A program made the position numbers and the translations under genes. Below are positions 36,621-45,514 of a DNA stretch of 64,000 nt, in pieces; the first letter of the stretch is position 1, and each line of letters opens with the position of its first letter. The stretch is taken from assembly GCF_020618775.1 (NCBI RefSeq), contig NZ_JAESVB010000004.1, positions 62,001 to 126,000 on the forward strand. Reading direction: 5' to 3'. The stretch comes from Acidisoma silvae. Lineage in GTDB: Bacteria; Pseudomonadota; Alphaproteobacteria; Acetobacterales; Acetobacteraceae. The notes beneath the pieces are model-generated. The model had not been told where the DNA came from, searched no databases, and saw nothing but the letters and a program-made list of their open reading frames with translations.

Positions 36621-38429
36621 TCACGCAAGCGTCGGCAGATCGGCCAGCACGCGGCGCAGCACCTTGCCCGAGCGCGTGCGCGGCAAGGCATCCAGAAACA
36701 CGATCTGGCGCAGGGCGGCCAGGGCGCCGATCTCATCCCGCACCGCTGCGATCAGGGTGGCGCGCAGGCGGCTTTCGGCAATGGCGTCGTCCCGCCGCAC
36801 GACATAGGCCACCGGCACTTCGCCGCGCTGCCCGTCGGGCTTGGCCGTGACCGCGCATTCGATGACGGCGGGGTGGCGGGACAGCACCTCCTCGATCCGC
36901 CCGGCGGAGATGCGGCGGCCGGCGACCTTCAGCACATCGTCCAGCCGCGCCATAACCTGCACCTCGCCATCCGCGCCGATCAGCCCATGGTCGAAGGTCC
37001 GGTAGAAGCCCGGAAAACGGTCCAGATAGGTCTGCGCCATGCGTGTCTCGGCCCGCCACAGGCCGGTGAGGCAGCCGGGCGGCAGCGGCAGGCGGATGGC
37101 CAACTCGCCCTCGCTGTCCGGCGGCAGCAGCGCGCCATCGGGGGCGAGAACGCACAGATCGGCGCCCGGCACGGCGCGGCCGATGCCGCGCGTGGCGACA
37201 ATGCCCAGGCCGCGCAGGCTGCCGGCGATGGCCGAGCCGGTTTCCGTCTGCCACCAGTGGTCATGCACCGGCCGGTTCGTGACGTGGCTGGCCCAGTGCA
37301 GCACGCTGCTTTCCGCCCGCTCACCCGCCACATAAATGGCGGCGAGGTTTTTGAGGTCCGCCTGCGCGGGATGCGACCCATCCGGGTCGCTGGCGCGCAT
37401 GGCGCGCAGCAGGCTGGGCGCGGTGAACAGCACGCGCACCTTATGCCGCGCGCACAGGCGCCAGATTGTGCCCGCGTCCGGCGTGGCGGTGGCGCTGCCC
37501 TCGTACAGAAGGCTGGTGCAGCCGGCCAGCAGCGGGGCGTAGACGCCGTAGGAATGGCCCACTACCCAGCCCAGATCGGCGGTCGAGAAAAATACATCGC
37601 ACGGCCCCATGTCATAGACCTCGGCCATGGAGCGCATCAGCGCCACGGCATTGCCGCCCTGATCGCGCACCACGCCCTTGGGCTGGCCGGTGGTGCCGGA
37701 TGTATGCAGGACATACAGCGGATGCGAGGCAGGCACGGGCAGGGCGCTGGCGGGCGTGGCAGCGGCCATGGCAGTTGCGAAATCATGCACGGGGATCGGC
37801 AGCGGTGCAGCAGGCGTACCCGCGCGGTGCAGCAGCAGGCAGGCATCGGGTTGGTGCGCGGCCCGCAGCAGCGCCTCGGTGACGGCGGGCAGCAGCGGCA
37901 TCGGCCGCCTGGCGGTATAGCAGCAGGTGGCGGTGACGATCAGGCGCGGCTGTGCGTCATCAATGCGGCTGGCGAGTTCCGGCCCTGCGAAACCGGCGAA
38001 GGCCACCACATGCACGGCCCCCAGGCGCGCGCAGGCCAGCATGGCGATGACGGCTTCCGGCACCGGCGGCATGGTGATGAGAACGCAGTCGCCCGGCATC
38101 ACGCCGAGGGCCTTGAAGGCACCCGCGCAGCGCCCGACGGCGTTTAGCAGCTCGGCATAGGTATAGCGCGCAGCGTCGCCCGAGGCCGGGCTTTCCCAGA
38201 TCAGCGCGGTTCTGCCGCCATGACCCGCCGCCACATGCCGGTCCAGCGCGCTTTCCGTGATGTTGAGCACACCATCGGGAAACCAATCCGCCATGCCGTC
38301 CGGCCGGAGTGTAAAACCGGTTTCAGGTTGCCTGCGCCAAGCGATATCGCGGCTCGCGCTCAGCCAATAGCTGGCCGGGTCCGTGCGGCAGGCTTCGACG
38401 GCTGCCGTGTAGCGGGCGTCGTCAGGCAT
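36621..38429 (-). CDS. acetyl-/propionyl-CoA synthetase-like AMP-forming ligase
   Basis: 602 residues from the ATG at 38429, which overlaps the flavoprotein stop by 8 bases. ANL-superfamily signatures: LYVLHTSGTTGQPKGVV (P-loop), DVFFSTADLGWVVGHSYG, HDHWWQTETGSAI, and the C-terminal catalytic Lys in PRTRSGKVLRRVL. Overall it resembles propionyl-CoA synthetase (PrpE) and acetyl-CoA synthetase. It activates a short carboxylic acid to its CoA ester in the cytosol. It is coupled to the Nit1C cluster although it is not one of the canonical members as I know them. Confidence 0.9.
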   Translation of the reverse strand: MPDDARYTAAVEACRTDPASYWLSASRDIAWRRQPETGFTLRPDGMADWFPDGVLNITESALDRHVAAGHGGRTALIWESPASGDAARYTYAELLNAVGRCAGAFKALGVMPGDCVLITMPPVPEAVIAMLACARLGAVHVVAFAGFAGPELASRIDDAQPRLIVTATCCYTARRPMPLLPAVTEALLRAAHQPDACLLLHRAGTPAAPLPIPVHDFATAMAAATPASALPVPASHPLYVLHTSGTTGQPKGVVRDQGGNAVALMRSMAEVYDMGPCDVFFSTADLGWVVGHSYGVYAPLLAGCTSLLYEGSATATPDAGTIWRLCARHKVRVLFTAPSLLRAMRASDPDGSHPAQADLKNLAAIYVAGERAESSVLHWASHVTNRPVHDHWWQTETGSAIAGSLRGLGIVATRGIGRAVPGADLCVLAPDGALLPPDSEGELAIRLPLPPGCLTGLWRAETRMAQTYLDRFPGFYRTFDHGLIGADGEVQVMARLDDVLKVAGRRISAGRIEEVLSRHPAVIECAVTAKPDGQRGEVPVAYVVRRDDAIAESRLRATLIAAVRDEIGALAALRQIVFLDALPRTRSGKVLRRVLADLPTLA

Positions 38430-39693
38430 CGACGCGCACATGGGCGGCGATGCGCTCGGCCAGAAAGCCCGCATCCCGCGCGACGCCTGAAAAGCGGCCA
38501 GACCCCCAGGTGTGCATCCAGGGCAGGCCAAGGAAGTAAAGGCCCGGCTGGGCCGTGACGCCGCGCTTGTGGCCGGGCATGCCGCGCCCGTCGAAGACCG
38601 GCACATCGATCCAGCGGAAATTGGCGCGGAAGCCGATGCACCAGACGATGCTGGTAATGCCGGCGTCCTTCAGGTCCAGCGACAGGTCATCCGGTCCCGG
38701 CGTCCAGACCGGCGTGTAGCGGGCTTCCTCGGGTGCCGCGATCCCTGCCTTGTCGATGAAGCGGTCAATGCTGGTCTTGATGCTTTCGGACGTCGCGTCG
38801 GCGGAATCGAGCAGACCGGCCAGACCGGGGCGGATGACCAGTCTGCCGTCTTCCAGCCCCTCGGCGCGGCCGTAGAGCTGCATCCCTTCCAGCGCGCGCT
38901 GGCGCAGGTCGATATCGCGCCCGCCGTCGCGGCCCGTGACATAGTGATTGGTATTGTCGCGCACGCCTTCCTTCAGCGGATGCTGATCCACCGGCATGTC
39001 GTAATAGCCCATGCTGTCCAGCCAGCCGACGACGTCGCGCCCGCGATAGCGCCGCGCGACACGGGGTGCGTCACCCAGGCAGAGATGCACGTCGCGGCCG
39101 GCGATATGCAGGTCTTCCGCAATCTGGCAGCCGGACTGGCCACTGCCGATAACCAGCGTGGCCCCTGCCGGCAATTGCTCCGGCCGCAGATATTCCTGTG
39201 AATGGATCTGCGTGATGGCGGGGTCTATGGCATAGGACCAGTTGGGCCGCACCGGGTCATGATAGCCGCCCGTCGCGACCACAACCTGATCGGCGGTCAG
39301 GGTGCCGCGATCGGTCTGGATCAGAAAACCGTCGCCGTCGCGCGACAGGCGGCGGACGGAGACGCCCGTGTGCAACGGCACCGGGAAGGAGGCCACGAAA
39401 CCCTCGATATAGCGGACGATTTCGTCGCGCAGCATGAACCCGTCCGGGTCCGTGCCGGCATAGGGATAGCCCGGCAACTGGCATTGCCAATTGGGCGTGA
39501 CGAGACAAAACGTGTCCCAGCGCTCATTCCGCCAGCTATGGCCGGCGCTGTGCCGTTCCAGCACCACATGGTCGATACCGGCCTGATGCAGATGCCAGCT
39601 CATGGAAAGCCCGGCCTGACCGCCGCCGACAATGGCGACGGAGACATGGGGCGGCAGGGGAGTGTCTGAAGGCGGGCGGGAAAGCGCGTTCAT
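38422..39693 (-). CDS. Nit1C flavin-dependent monooxygenase/oxidoreductase (MSMEG_0569-like)
   Basis: 423 residues. An N-terminal FAD-binding VAIVGGGQAGLSMSWHLHQ and a second, NAD(P)H-type Rossmann motif LVIGSGQSGCQIAEDL mark a flavin monooxygenase-like protein. VVVATGGYHDP is the usual link strand. It belongs with the flavoprotein conserved in Nit1C clusters (I recall it as NitH in Pseudomonas). Substrate unknown. It lies 13 bases after the small protein at 39707. Confidence 0.88.
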   Translation of the reverse strand: MNALSRPPSDTPLPPHVSVAIVGGGQAGLSMSWHLHQAGIDHVVLERHSAGHSWRNERWDTFCLVTPNWQCQLPGYPYAGTDPDGFMLRDEIVRYIEGFVASFPVPLHTGVSVRRLSRDGDGFLIQTDRGTLTADQVVVATGGYHDPVRPNWSYAIDPAITQIHSQEYLRPEQLPAGATLVIGSGQSGCQIAEDLHIAGRDVHLCLGDAPRVARRYRGRDVVGWLDSMGYYDMPVDQHPLKEGVRDNTNHYVTGRDGGRDIDLRQRALEGMQLYGRAEGLEDGRLVIRPGLAGLLDSADATSESIKTSIDRFIDKAGIAAPEEARYTPVWTPGPDDLSLDLKDAGITSIVWCIGFRANFRWIDVPVFDGRGMPGHKRGVTAQPGLYFLGLPWMHTWGSGRFSGVARDAGFLAERIAAHVRVDA

Positions 39694-39706
39694 GATTGTT
39701 GATCCA

Positions 39707-40000
39707 TCACGTCAGGCGATGAAAGGAAAGGACGGTGATTTCCGCACCAGGCTCGCTCTGCCAGCGGCTGGCTTGCCGCGCGACAGTGGCTTGTGTCGCC
39801 ATGGCGCGGCTGCACGGAAAACCGAATTTCGCCTCGACGCGGCGGCTGGCCTCCGTCATGGCGGCTTGCGTGCGGGTGACGAGATCGGCGACCGGATAGG
39901 CCTGCCCCACCGTCAGATGATCCTCGACGACGAGGGAGGGGGAATAGCAGCGGCTTTCACTGCCGTCCGGCCAGCGCAGGGCGAATTCCATCTCAGGCAT
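39707..40000 (-). CDS. small Nit1C protein (MSMEG_0570-like nitrogen-starvation response family)
   Basis: 97 residues from the ATG that overlaps the glycosyltransferase stop by 8 bases. It opens MPEMEFALRWPDGS and contains SLVVEDHLTVGQAYPVADL, as in the short protein that accompanies Nit1C clusters. No catalytic motif or known fold is recognised; probably cytosolic. Confidence 0.8.
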   Translation of the reverse strand: MPEMEFALRWPDGSESRCYSPSLVVEDHLTVGQAYPVADLVTRTQAAMTEASRRVEAKFGFPCSRAMATQATVARQASRWQSEPGAEITVLSFHRLT

Positions 40001-41111
40001 CGGCGAGGCACTCCTCGGCAAAAGTCTCGTACAGGGCGCGATGATCTTCGGCGACCTTGTCCCAGCTGAACCGCGCGGCGGTCTGCGGCCCCAGATGTGA
40101 CAGGCGCGCGCGTTCGGCGTCGTTCAGAGATCGCGCCATGGCGGCGGCGATGGATGACGGATCAGCCGGATCGGCCCAGAGCGCTTCATGCGCCGCCAGA
40201 TGATCGGTAAAGGGCCGGATAGAAGAGACGATGGCCGGTATGCCGCAGCTCATCGCTTCCAGCGGGCAAAGGCCGAAGCCTTCCATGAAGGCGGGGGCGA
40301 CCAGCGTATGGGCGCTGCGATACAGCGCCGGCATGGCGTCGTCGTCGACGACGCCCAGAACCTGCACGGCGGCCTGCGCCTCAGGCGTCGCATCACGCAG
40401 CACCGATGCGAAAGCGCCATGGGCGGCGCTGTGATTGAGCAGGGATGCGCCGCCGGCGATGACCAGTCTTGTATCGGGCCGCAGGGCGTGGACTTGCAGG
40501 AAGGCACGCAGCACGCCGATGGTATTCTTGCGTTCCTCGATCCCGCCCAGGCTGAGGAAGGTTTTCTGGCCTGTCTGGGCTTTTTCGCCTGGGCTGAACC
40601 GCTGGTGATCGACGCCATTGCCTGTCAAATGCACGTGCTGGCCGGATAGAGCGCAGAGCTTTTCCTGCCATAGCAGGCTCACGGTCAGCAGACGGTCGGC
40701 CGTGTGCCAGCCACGATCCTGCCAGGCGGCGAGACGCGCATCGGCAAAATCATCCAGGTGATGCACGGTGCGGATGAAGCCCGGAATGGCACCCTCAGCG
40801 CGCAGATTGGCCAGCGCATTGGCGCTGATCGGGTCCTGCGCGTGATGAATGTCAAAACGCTGGCCGCGCAGCGCGGTTTCGATCTCGCCGATGCGGCTTT
40901 CCACCATTTCAACCGTGCTCAGCGCCGGCGCCGCCGGGATCAGCAGGCTGGGGCAAGACGGCTCGCGGAAGAAATACTGGCCGGAGAGCGCGGGCGCGAT
41001 GAGTGTTGCGTCTACACCCTGGCGACACAGGGCTTCAGCCAGTTGCATGGCATGAACCACGCCGCCGCGCGGATTGGTGGAATGGGTGAAGATGGCGATG
41101 CGGGGGCTCAT
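39993..41111 (-). CDS. Nit1C glycosyltransferase family 4 (MSMEG_0565-like)
   Basis: 372 residues from the ATG that overlaps the upstream stop (ATGA). GT-B fold: N-terminal RIAIFTHSTNPRGGVVHAM, and C-terminal donor site LSLGGIEERKNTIGVLRAF with the E-x7-E signature around FMEGFGLCPLEAMSCGIP. It transfers a sugar from a nucleotide donor to an unknown acceptor. A glycosyltransferase within a nitrile cluster suggests a glycosylated product (inference). Confidence 0.88.
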   Translation of the reverse strand: MSPRIAIFTHSTNPRGGVVHAMQLAEALCRQGVDATLIAPALSGQYFFREPSCPSLLIPAAPALSTVEMVESRIGEIETALRGQRFDIHHAQDPISANALANLRAEGAIPGFIRTVHHLDDFADARLAAWQDRGWHTADRLLTVSLLWQEKLCALSGQHVHLTGNGVDHQRFSPGEKAQTGQKTFLSLGGIEERKNTIGVLRAFLQVHALRPDTRLVIAGGASLLNHSAAHGAFASVLRDATPEAQAAVQVLGVVDDDAMPALYRSAHTLVAPAFMEGFGLCPLEAMSCGIPAIVSSIRPFTDHLAAHEALWADPADPSSIAAAMARSLNDAERARLSHLGPQTAARFSWDKVAEDHRALYETFAEECLADA

Positions 41112-42067
41112 GCCGGCGCGCAGCCGATCAAGGGCGCTTCCGCCAGATCCCAAAAGGTCTCGGTCGTGCCATCGGCATTGAGCAGATCAAGCGTCGTGCC
41201 TGTCGTGCATTGGCCGATTTCGGCACAAGCAATGCCGCGTTCCGCGAAGGCGGCGATAACGGCAGGCGCATTATCCGGCGTCGCGGTGATCAGAAAACCA
41301 AAACTCGGGAAGCTGCTCAGCCAGCGTTCCAGCGGCACGCCTTCCGGGCGCGGCACGGCAGACGGGTCGATTACCATGCCGATGCGCGAGCATTCGGCCA
41401 GCATCAGCGCCGTGCCGACAAGCCCGGCCATGCTGATATCCTTGGCGGCCTTGCTCAATCCGGCCTCGGCAATCTGCGCCAGAAGATCAAGATCGCCGCG
41501 CAGCCTTTCGGCGCTGGCGCCGCGCGTGGCAGCATCCCAATAGGGCATCGGGTCATGATAGGCGCCGCGCAGGTCAATCGCCGCCAGCAGAACTTCGTTT
41601 GGTTGCGCGTCAAAACTGGTCAGCAGATTGGTGGCACGGCCCAGAATGGCGACGGCCAGTTGGGCGGAGCTTGCGCGCGCATTGGTATGTCCACCCACGA
41701 CCGGAATGCGATAGGCGTCGGCGGCTGCCTTCAGCCCGGCCAGAACGGGCTCTGATTCCGCGCTATCGGCGCTCCACAGCGCATCCACCACCGCAATCGG
41801 CCGGCCGCCCATGGCCGCGATATCGCTGGCATTCACCATGACGCCGCACCAGCCGGCGAACCAGGGCTCCGCCTTCAGAAAGTCCGGCACAAATCCTTCG
41901 ATGGCGAGGAGCAGATAGCCGTCACCGTCCGGTATGGCGGCGCAATCGTCACCCAGGCGAATGCCCTCGGGCGCGGTGCCCAGATGGCGGGCGACGGTGG
42001 CGATATCGGTCTTATGCGCGAGGCCCCGCAGATTGCGCAAAGACTGGGCGAGGGATTGCGCCAGCAT
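41108..42067 (-). CDS. nitF: Nit1C AIR-synthase/PurM-like protein (Sll0787-like)
   Basis: 319 residues from an ATG sharing one base with the GNAT stop; a GTG one codon earlier is equally possible. The PurM/ThiL/SelD-type ATP-binding half-domain carries RLGDDCAAIPDGDGY, VMVNASDIAAMGGRP and VVGGHTN, and a C-terminal AIRS_C domain contains KDISMAGLVGTALML. Related enzymes use ATP to activate an amide or acid oxygen. The role in Nit1C is unknown. Confidence 0.88.
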   Translation of the reverse strand: MLAQSLAQSLRNLRGLAHKTDIATVARHLGTAPEGIRLGDDCAAIPDGDGYLLLAIEGFVPDFLKAEPWFAGWCGVMVNASDIAAMGGRPIAVVDALWSADSAESEPVLAGLKAAADAYRIPVVGGHTNARASSAQLAVAILGRATNLLTSFDAQPNEVLLAAIDLRGAYHDPMPYWDAATRGASAERLRGDLDLLAQIAEAGLSKAAKDISMAGLVGTALMLAECSRIGMVIDPSAVPRPEGVPLERWLSSFPSFGFLITATPDNAPAVIAAFAERGIACAEIGQCTTGTTLDLLNADGTTETFWDLAEAPLIGCAPA

Positions 42068-42615
42068 CACGCGGCCTGCTTCACGGGGCGCAGCAGGCTG
42101 GTAACGACGCGGCCATGCGCCGGGTAATGCGCCAGCTGCGCCCGCATGACGTGATGCGGATGGCCGTGCAGATCGACACTGTCCAGATCATCCCAGTGCA
42201 GGCGCCGAAAGAAGGGCACGTTCTGGCGCTGCACATGGGCCAGAAAGGTGCGGCAGCCGCGCGTATGGGCGGTGCAGACGGCAAGGCGGATCAATTCCGC
42301 GCCCAGGCGGCCCAGGCGGCGATGCTCGGCGGCAACCGCCAGGCGAGACCCCCACCACAAGCTTGGCTCGGGCTGGTGAATGCGCACCGTGCCGACAATC
42401 TCATCCGGCGCGCCGGCAATGCAGGTATAGGCGATGATATGGGTCGCGACGTCATCGATGGCGTCGCGGTCGTCACCTTCGAAAATCCGCTGCTCGGCGC
42501 AGAAAACCTGCCGGCGCAGCGCGTGATGAGCGGCCAATTCCCAGGGGGCTGTGGCCAGGGTGAAGCGGTATTCGCCGGGCATGAAGAGGGGGATGGGACC
42601 GTCGAACATGGCCAT
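42067..42615 (-). CDS. nitE: Nit1C GNAT N-acetyltransferase (Sll0786/MSMEG_0567-like)
   Basis: 182 residues; the start ATG shares a base with the radical SAM stop (TGATG). Acetyl-CoA-binding region: VGTVRIHQPEP followed by LAVAAEHRRLGRLGAELI, whose R..G.LG lies at the pyrophosphate loop, then AHVQRQNVPFFRRLHW. It presumably N-acylates a cluster intermediate. Cytosolic. Confidence 0.88.
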   Translation of the reverse strand: MAMFDGPIPLFMPGEYRFTLATAPWELAAHHALRRQVFCAEQRIFEGDDRDAIDDVATHIIAYTCIAGAPDEIVGTVRIHQPEPSLWWGSRLAVAAEHRRLGRLGAELIRLAVCTAHTRGCRTFLAHVQRQNVPFFRRLHWDDLDSVDLHGHPHHVMRAQLAHYPAHGRVVTSLLRPVKQAA

Positions 42616-43751
42616 CAGCCCCCGTAGCTTGCGATGGAGGAGCAGGCGCTGCATTTGGCGCAGCCGGCCTTGACGGTCGCCGCCTGCAATCCGGCCTCAG
42701 ACAGCATCTGGCCCAATGGCGCCAGCACGCTATGCATGAAGTCCGGCGTCGGCGGCGCATGGTTCTCCAGAGGCGTGCCGGTGATGGGAATGAAGGGCAC
42801 GACGAAGGGATAGACGCCCATGCCGACAAGCTCTTCGCAAAGCGACAGGATTTCGGATGCCGTGTCACCCAGGCCGGCGAGGATATAGGTGCTGACCTGG
42901 CCGCGTCCGAAGACCGGCACGGCCTGCGCGAAAGCCTCCTTATACCGGTCCACCGAGACGGTGGCCTTGCCGGGCATGATGCGGGCGCGCACGGCCTGGG
43001 TCGCGGCTTCCAGATGCATGCCCAAAGTGTCGATACCGGCATCGCGCATGCGGCCGAACCATTCATGGTCGCGCGGCGGCTCGCATTGGCCCTGGATCGG
43101 CAGATCGACGGCGGCCTTGATGGCGACGGCACTGTCGCAGAGCAGGCTGGCGCCGCGGTCGATGACGTTCGGCGTGCCGGTCGTCATCACCATATGCTTG
43201 ACGCCGTCGAGCATGACAGCGGCGCGGGCGACTTCCGCCAGTTGCGCTGGCGTCTTATGGGCGATGGTGCGCCCGGCTTCCAGCGACTGGCCGATGGCGC
43301 AGAACTGGCAGGCGGTGCGGCGGTCGTTATAGCGAATGCAGGTCTGCATCAATGTCGTCGCCAGAACATCCGCGCCATGCAGAACCGCGATCTTCCAATA
43401 GGGAATGCCGTCCAGCGTCTGCATGCCGTAGAAGCGCGGCGGGCGTGGAAAGGTGATGCGCCCGACCGGCGCGCCGTCGCGCAGCAAAATCCGCCGGCCC
43501 AGATCATCCGGCAGCCCGGCCTCGAAGGGCGAGGTTTGCGCTTGGCCGGTATAGATCGGCACCATCACCGTCTGTCCGCCGAGCGTGATCGCCTTATGGT
43601 CGGAAGGCCCGGCGCCACCCCGCCTGCCGGCAGCACCCGCTTCCGGGTCAGCCAGCCGCAGCCCGAGCGATTGCAGATCGGTAATCAGATGACGGCTCAA
43701 GGCGGGTGGCGGGCTCGGCAGAGGACGGCGTTCCGAAAGGCTGGTCTGCAT
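42615..43751 (-). CDS. nitD: Nit1C radical SAM enzyme (MSMEG_0568-like)
   Basis: 378 residues from the ATG with GGAG 8 bases upstream. The cluster-binding Cys are C138, C148 and C151 ([17 protein letters not shown]), i.e. CX9CX2C instead of the canonical CX3CX2C. A second Cys set, C364, C367 and C370 (GCAKCSAC), near the C terminus could hold an auxiliary cluster. VMTTGTPNV and ILAGLGDT are usual SAM-barrel strands. The reaction is unknown; it is expected to modify the nitrile precursor or product. Its first 104 bases overlap the nitrilase gene. Confidence 0.9.
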   Translation of the reverse strand: MQTSLSERRPLPSPPPALSRHLITDLQSLGLRLADPEAGAAGRRGGAGPSDHKAITLGGQTVMVPIYTGQAQTSPFEAGLPDDLGRRILLRDGAPVGRITFPRPPRFYGMQTLDGIPYWKIAVLHGADVLATTLMQTCIRYNDRRTACQFCAIGQSLEAGRTIAHKTPAQLAEVARAAVMLDGVKHMVMTTGTPNVIDRGASLLCDSAVAIKAAVDLPIQGQCEPPRDHEWFGRMRDAGIDTLGMHLEAATQAVRARIMPGKATVSVDRYKEAFAQAVPVFGRGQVSTYILAGLGDTASEILSLCEELVGMGVYPFVVPFIPITGTPLENHAPPTPDFMHSVLAPLGQMLSEAGLQAATVKAGCAKCSACSSIASYGG

Positions 43752-44715
43752 CGCTGCTGCTCCATGAAACGGGCGTGGAAGGAAGGTCGCTGGCGCGGGC
43801 AAGGGGATTGGCGGGTGCGTCGCGCAGCATCAATTGAAGCAGTTCGGGTCTGGCATAATGCCCGACGCTGTCCATCATGCGCTTGCGCTTGGTGATCAGG
43901 CTCATATCCAGATCGGCGATGACCAGGCCTTCGCCTTCCTTAAGCGCCGGCGCCAGATGAACGCCTTCGGGGGAGATGATGGCGGTATTGCAGCCGTCGC
44001 GGAGCGCCCGCTGCAAGCCGGCATCCGGCGTGATGCTTTTGATCTGCTCATCCGTCAGCCAGCCCGTGGCATTGACGACGAAACAGCCGCTTTCCAGCGC
44101 GTGATGGCGGATCGTCACCTCGATCTGATCGGCAAAGATCGGCCCCACCATCGAGCCCGGAAATTGGCTGGCATGGATTTCCTCGTGATCGGCCATCAGC
44201 GCGTAGCGGGCGAGGGGGTTGTAATGTTCCCAGCAGGCCAAGGCACCCACGCGACCGACGGCCGTTTGCGCGGCTCGCAGCCCGGACCCGTCACCCTGGC
44301 CCCAGACCATGCGTTCATGAAAGGTCGGCGTGATTTTGCGGCGTTTCAGAACCAGGCTGCCATCGGCATCGAAAATCAGCTGCGCATTATAAAGGCTGCC
44401 ATGGTCGCGCTCATTCACGCCAAGGACGACGACCATGCCATGTTGCCGCGCGGCAGCGGCCACCGCATCCGTCACCGGCCCCGGCACCGTCGGTGCATTG
44501 TCATAGAGCCGCATATGCTCGCGGCCCATCAGCACCGGTGGCTGCACGAAGGAGAAATAGGGATAATAGGGTACAAGGGTTTCAGGAAAGACGATGAACT
44601 GCACGCCCTGCCGCGCCGCATCCGCAATGGTGGCCAGCACCTTCTCGACGGTGCCATCGGCATTGTCCAGAACCGGCGCCAGTTGGGCGGCGGCGGCGCG
44701 AATACTGCGCGGCAT
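43648..44715 (-). CDS. nitC: Nit1C nitrilase
   Basis: 355 residues from the ATG with GAGGAG 7 bases upstream. The nitrilase triad is clear: E45 ([10 protein letters not shown]), K127 ([15 protein letters not shown]) and C161 ([14 protein letters not shown], the signature of true nitrilases rather than amidases). It hydrolyses a nitrile to an acid and ammonia; NitC has been tied to growth on cyanide as nitrogen source in several bacteria. The Ser/Pro-rich last ~60 residues are probably disordered, and their DNA overlaps nitD by 104 bases. Confidence 0.94.
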   Translation of the reverse strand: MPRSIRAAAAQLAPVLDNADGTVEKVLATIADAARQGVQFIVFPETLVPYYPYFSFVQPPVLMGREHMRLYDNAPTVPGPVTDAVAAAARQHGMVVVLGVNERDHGSLYNAQLIFDADGSLVLKRRKITPTFHERMVWGQGDGSGLRAAQTAVGRVGALACWEHYNPLARYALMADHEEIHASQFPGSMVGPIFADQIEVTIRHHALESGCFVVNATGWLTDEQIKSITPDAGLQRALRDGCNTAIISPEGVHLAPALKEGEGLVIADLDMSLITKRKRMMDSVGHYARPELLQLMLRDAPANPLARASDLPSTPVSWSSSDADQPFGTPSSAEPATRLEPSSDYRSAIARAAAG

Positions 44716-44737
44716 GGCGTGTCTCCTCAATGCCCGG

Positions 44738-45220
44738 TCACAGCGTCCAGGTATCGAGGATGACGGCATTGTCCCGCTTGTGCAGCAGCACGATGTCGAG
44801 AACATCGAGCGGACTGATGGGGCGAATGCCTTCGATCAGCGCGCCTTCACCATGGCCGTACAAAGCTTGCAGCGCAAAGCGGCAGGCATAGACCTTGCCG
44901 CCCTCGGCAATGAATTTCTTGATCTGGTTGTTGAAATTCTGATGGCCGGGGAAGGCTTCGTCACCCAGGCGCGGGAAGCCGCGCATCACGCCCAAGGTCA
45001 CGCCAGGGCCATAGAGCAGCACCGACGTGTCAAACCCCTTGCGCTGCAAGCGTGTCGCCTGCAACAGGTTGACAAGGCCGATTGACCCCTCAAAGGCCAC
45101 GGTATGGAAGGTGACCAAAGCCTTTTGGCCAGGCTCGGCCTTTACATCCTCAAAGACCTTCTCTTCGAAATCAACGAGATGCTCACCAATTTCGTTCTTG
45201 GCTTTTTCGACAACCGGCAT
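44738..45220 (-). CDS. nitB: Nit1C lead protein, Sll0783/MSMEG_0572-like nitrogen-starvation response family
   Basis: 160 residues from the ATG at 45220 with GAGGAG just upstream. It contains [20 protein letters not shown] and [20 protein letters not shown], matching the DsrE-like protein that opens Nit1C clusters. In Synechocystis the homologue Sll0783 is induced by nitrogen starvation and needed for PHB accumulation; in cyanide-utilising bacteria NitB is induced with NitC. The biochemical role is unknown. First gene of the leftward operon; a 23-base gap to nitC. Confidence 0.9.
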   Translation of the reverse strand: MPVVEKAKNEIGEHLVDFEEKVFEDVKAEPGQKALVTFHTVAFEGSIGLVNLLQATRLQRKGFDTSVLLYGPGVTLGVMRGFPRLGDEAFPGHQNFNNQIKKFIAEGGKVYACRFALQALYGHGEGALIEGIRPISPLDVLDIVLLHKRDNAVILDTWTL

Positions 45221-45318
45221 GGTTTTCTCCTCTGACGCCCGTTTCCACGAGCCAGAGAAGCACGCGGAAAAATTCCGCCGCAACGCGACAATGCAGGGCG
45301 ATTGTCGGGCAAAAAAAT

Positions 45319-45356
45319 CAGACAAGCGCAGACAATGTCACGCGCGATACAGACAA
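45319..45356. promoter_or_regulatory. phased direct repeats upstream of the Nit1C operon
   Basis: CAGACAA occurs at 45319, 45329 and 45350 (TTGTCTG on the leftward strand), 10 and 21 bases apart, so all three lie on one DNA face. They lie 99-136 bases upstream of nitB, in the 294-base gap after the MocR gene. Likely activator sites. A separate palindrome GGCAATTGCC lies at 45425-45434. No confident -12/-24 sigma-54 promoter was found. Confidence 0.5.
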
Positions 45357-45514
45357 GTTTCGGCAGTCCTGCCAATGCCGGACATAATCCGCTCCGAAAA
45401 TTGCCAAGCCATGGACAAAAATCAGGCAATTGCCGAAAAATATCGCCGATGGCCAGTGGCTATATTTGAGGCATTGATCTTCACGTATTCGTGAGCATTG
45501 CGGTCCGGCACAGG

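Noticed and set aside
36585-38147. 520-codon plus-strand open frame
   Set aside because: Antisense to the acyl-CoA synthetase, no recognisable domain.
45221-45514. sigma-54 promoter for Nit1C
   Set aside because: No TGGC-N8-TTGC-like pair with correct GG-N10-GC spacing was found on the leftward strand.
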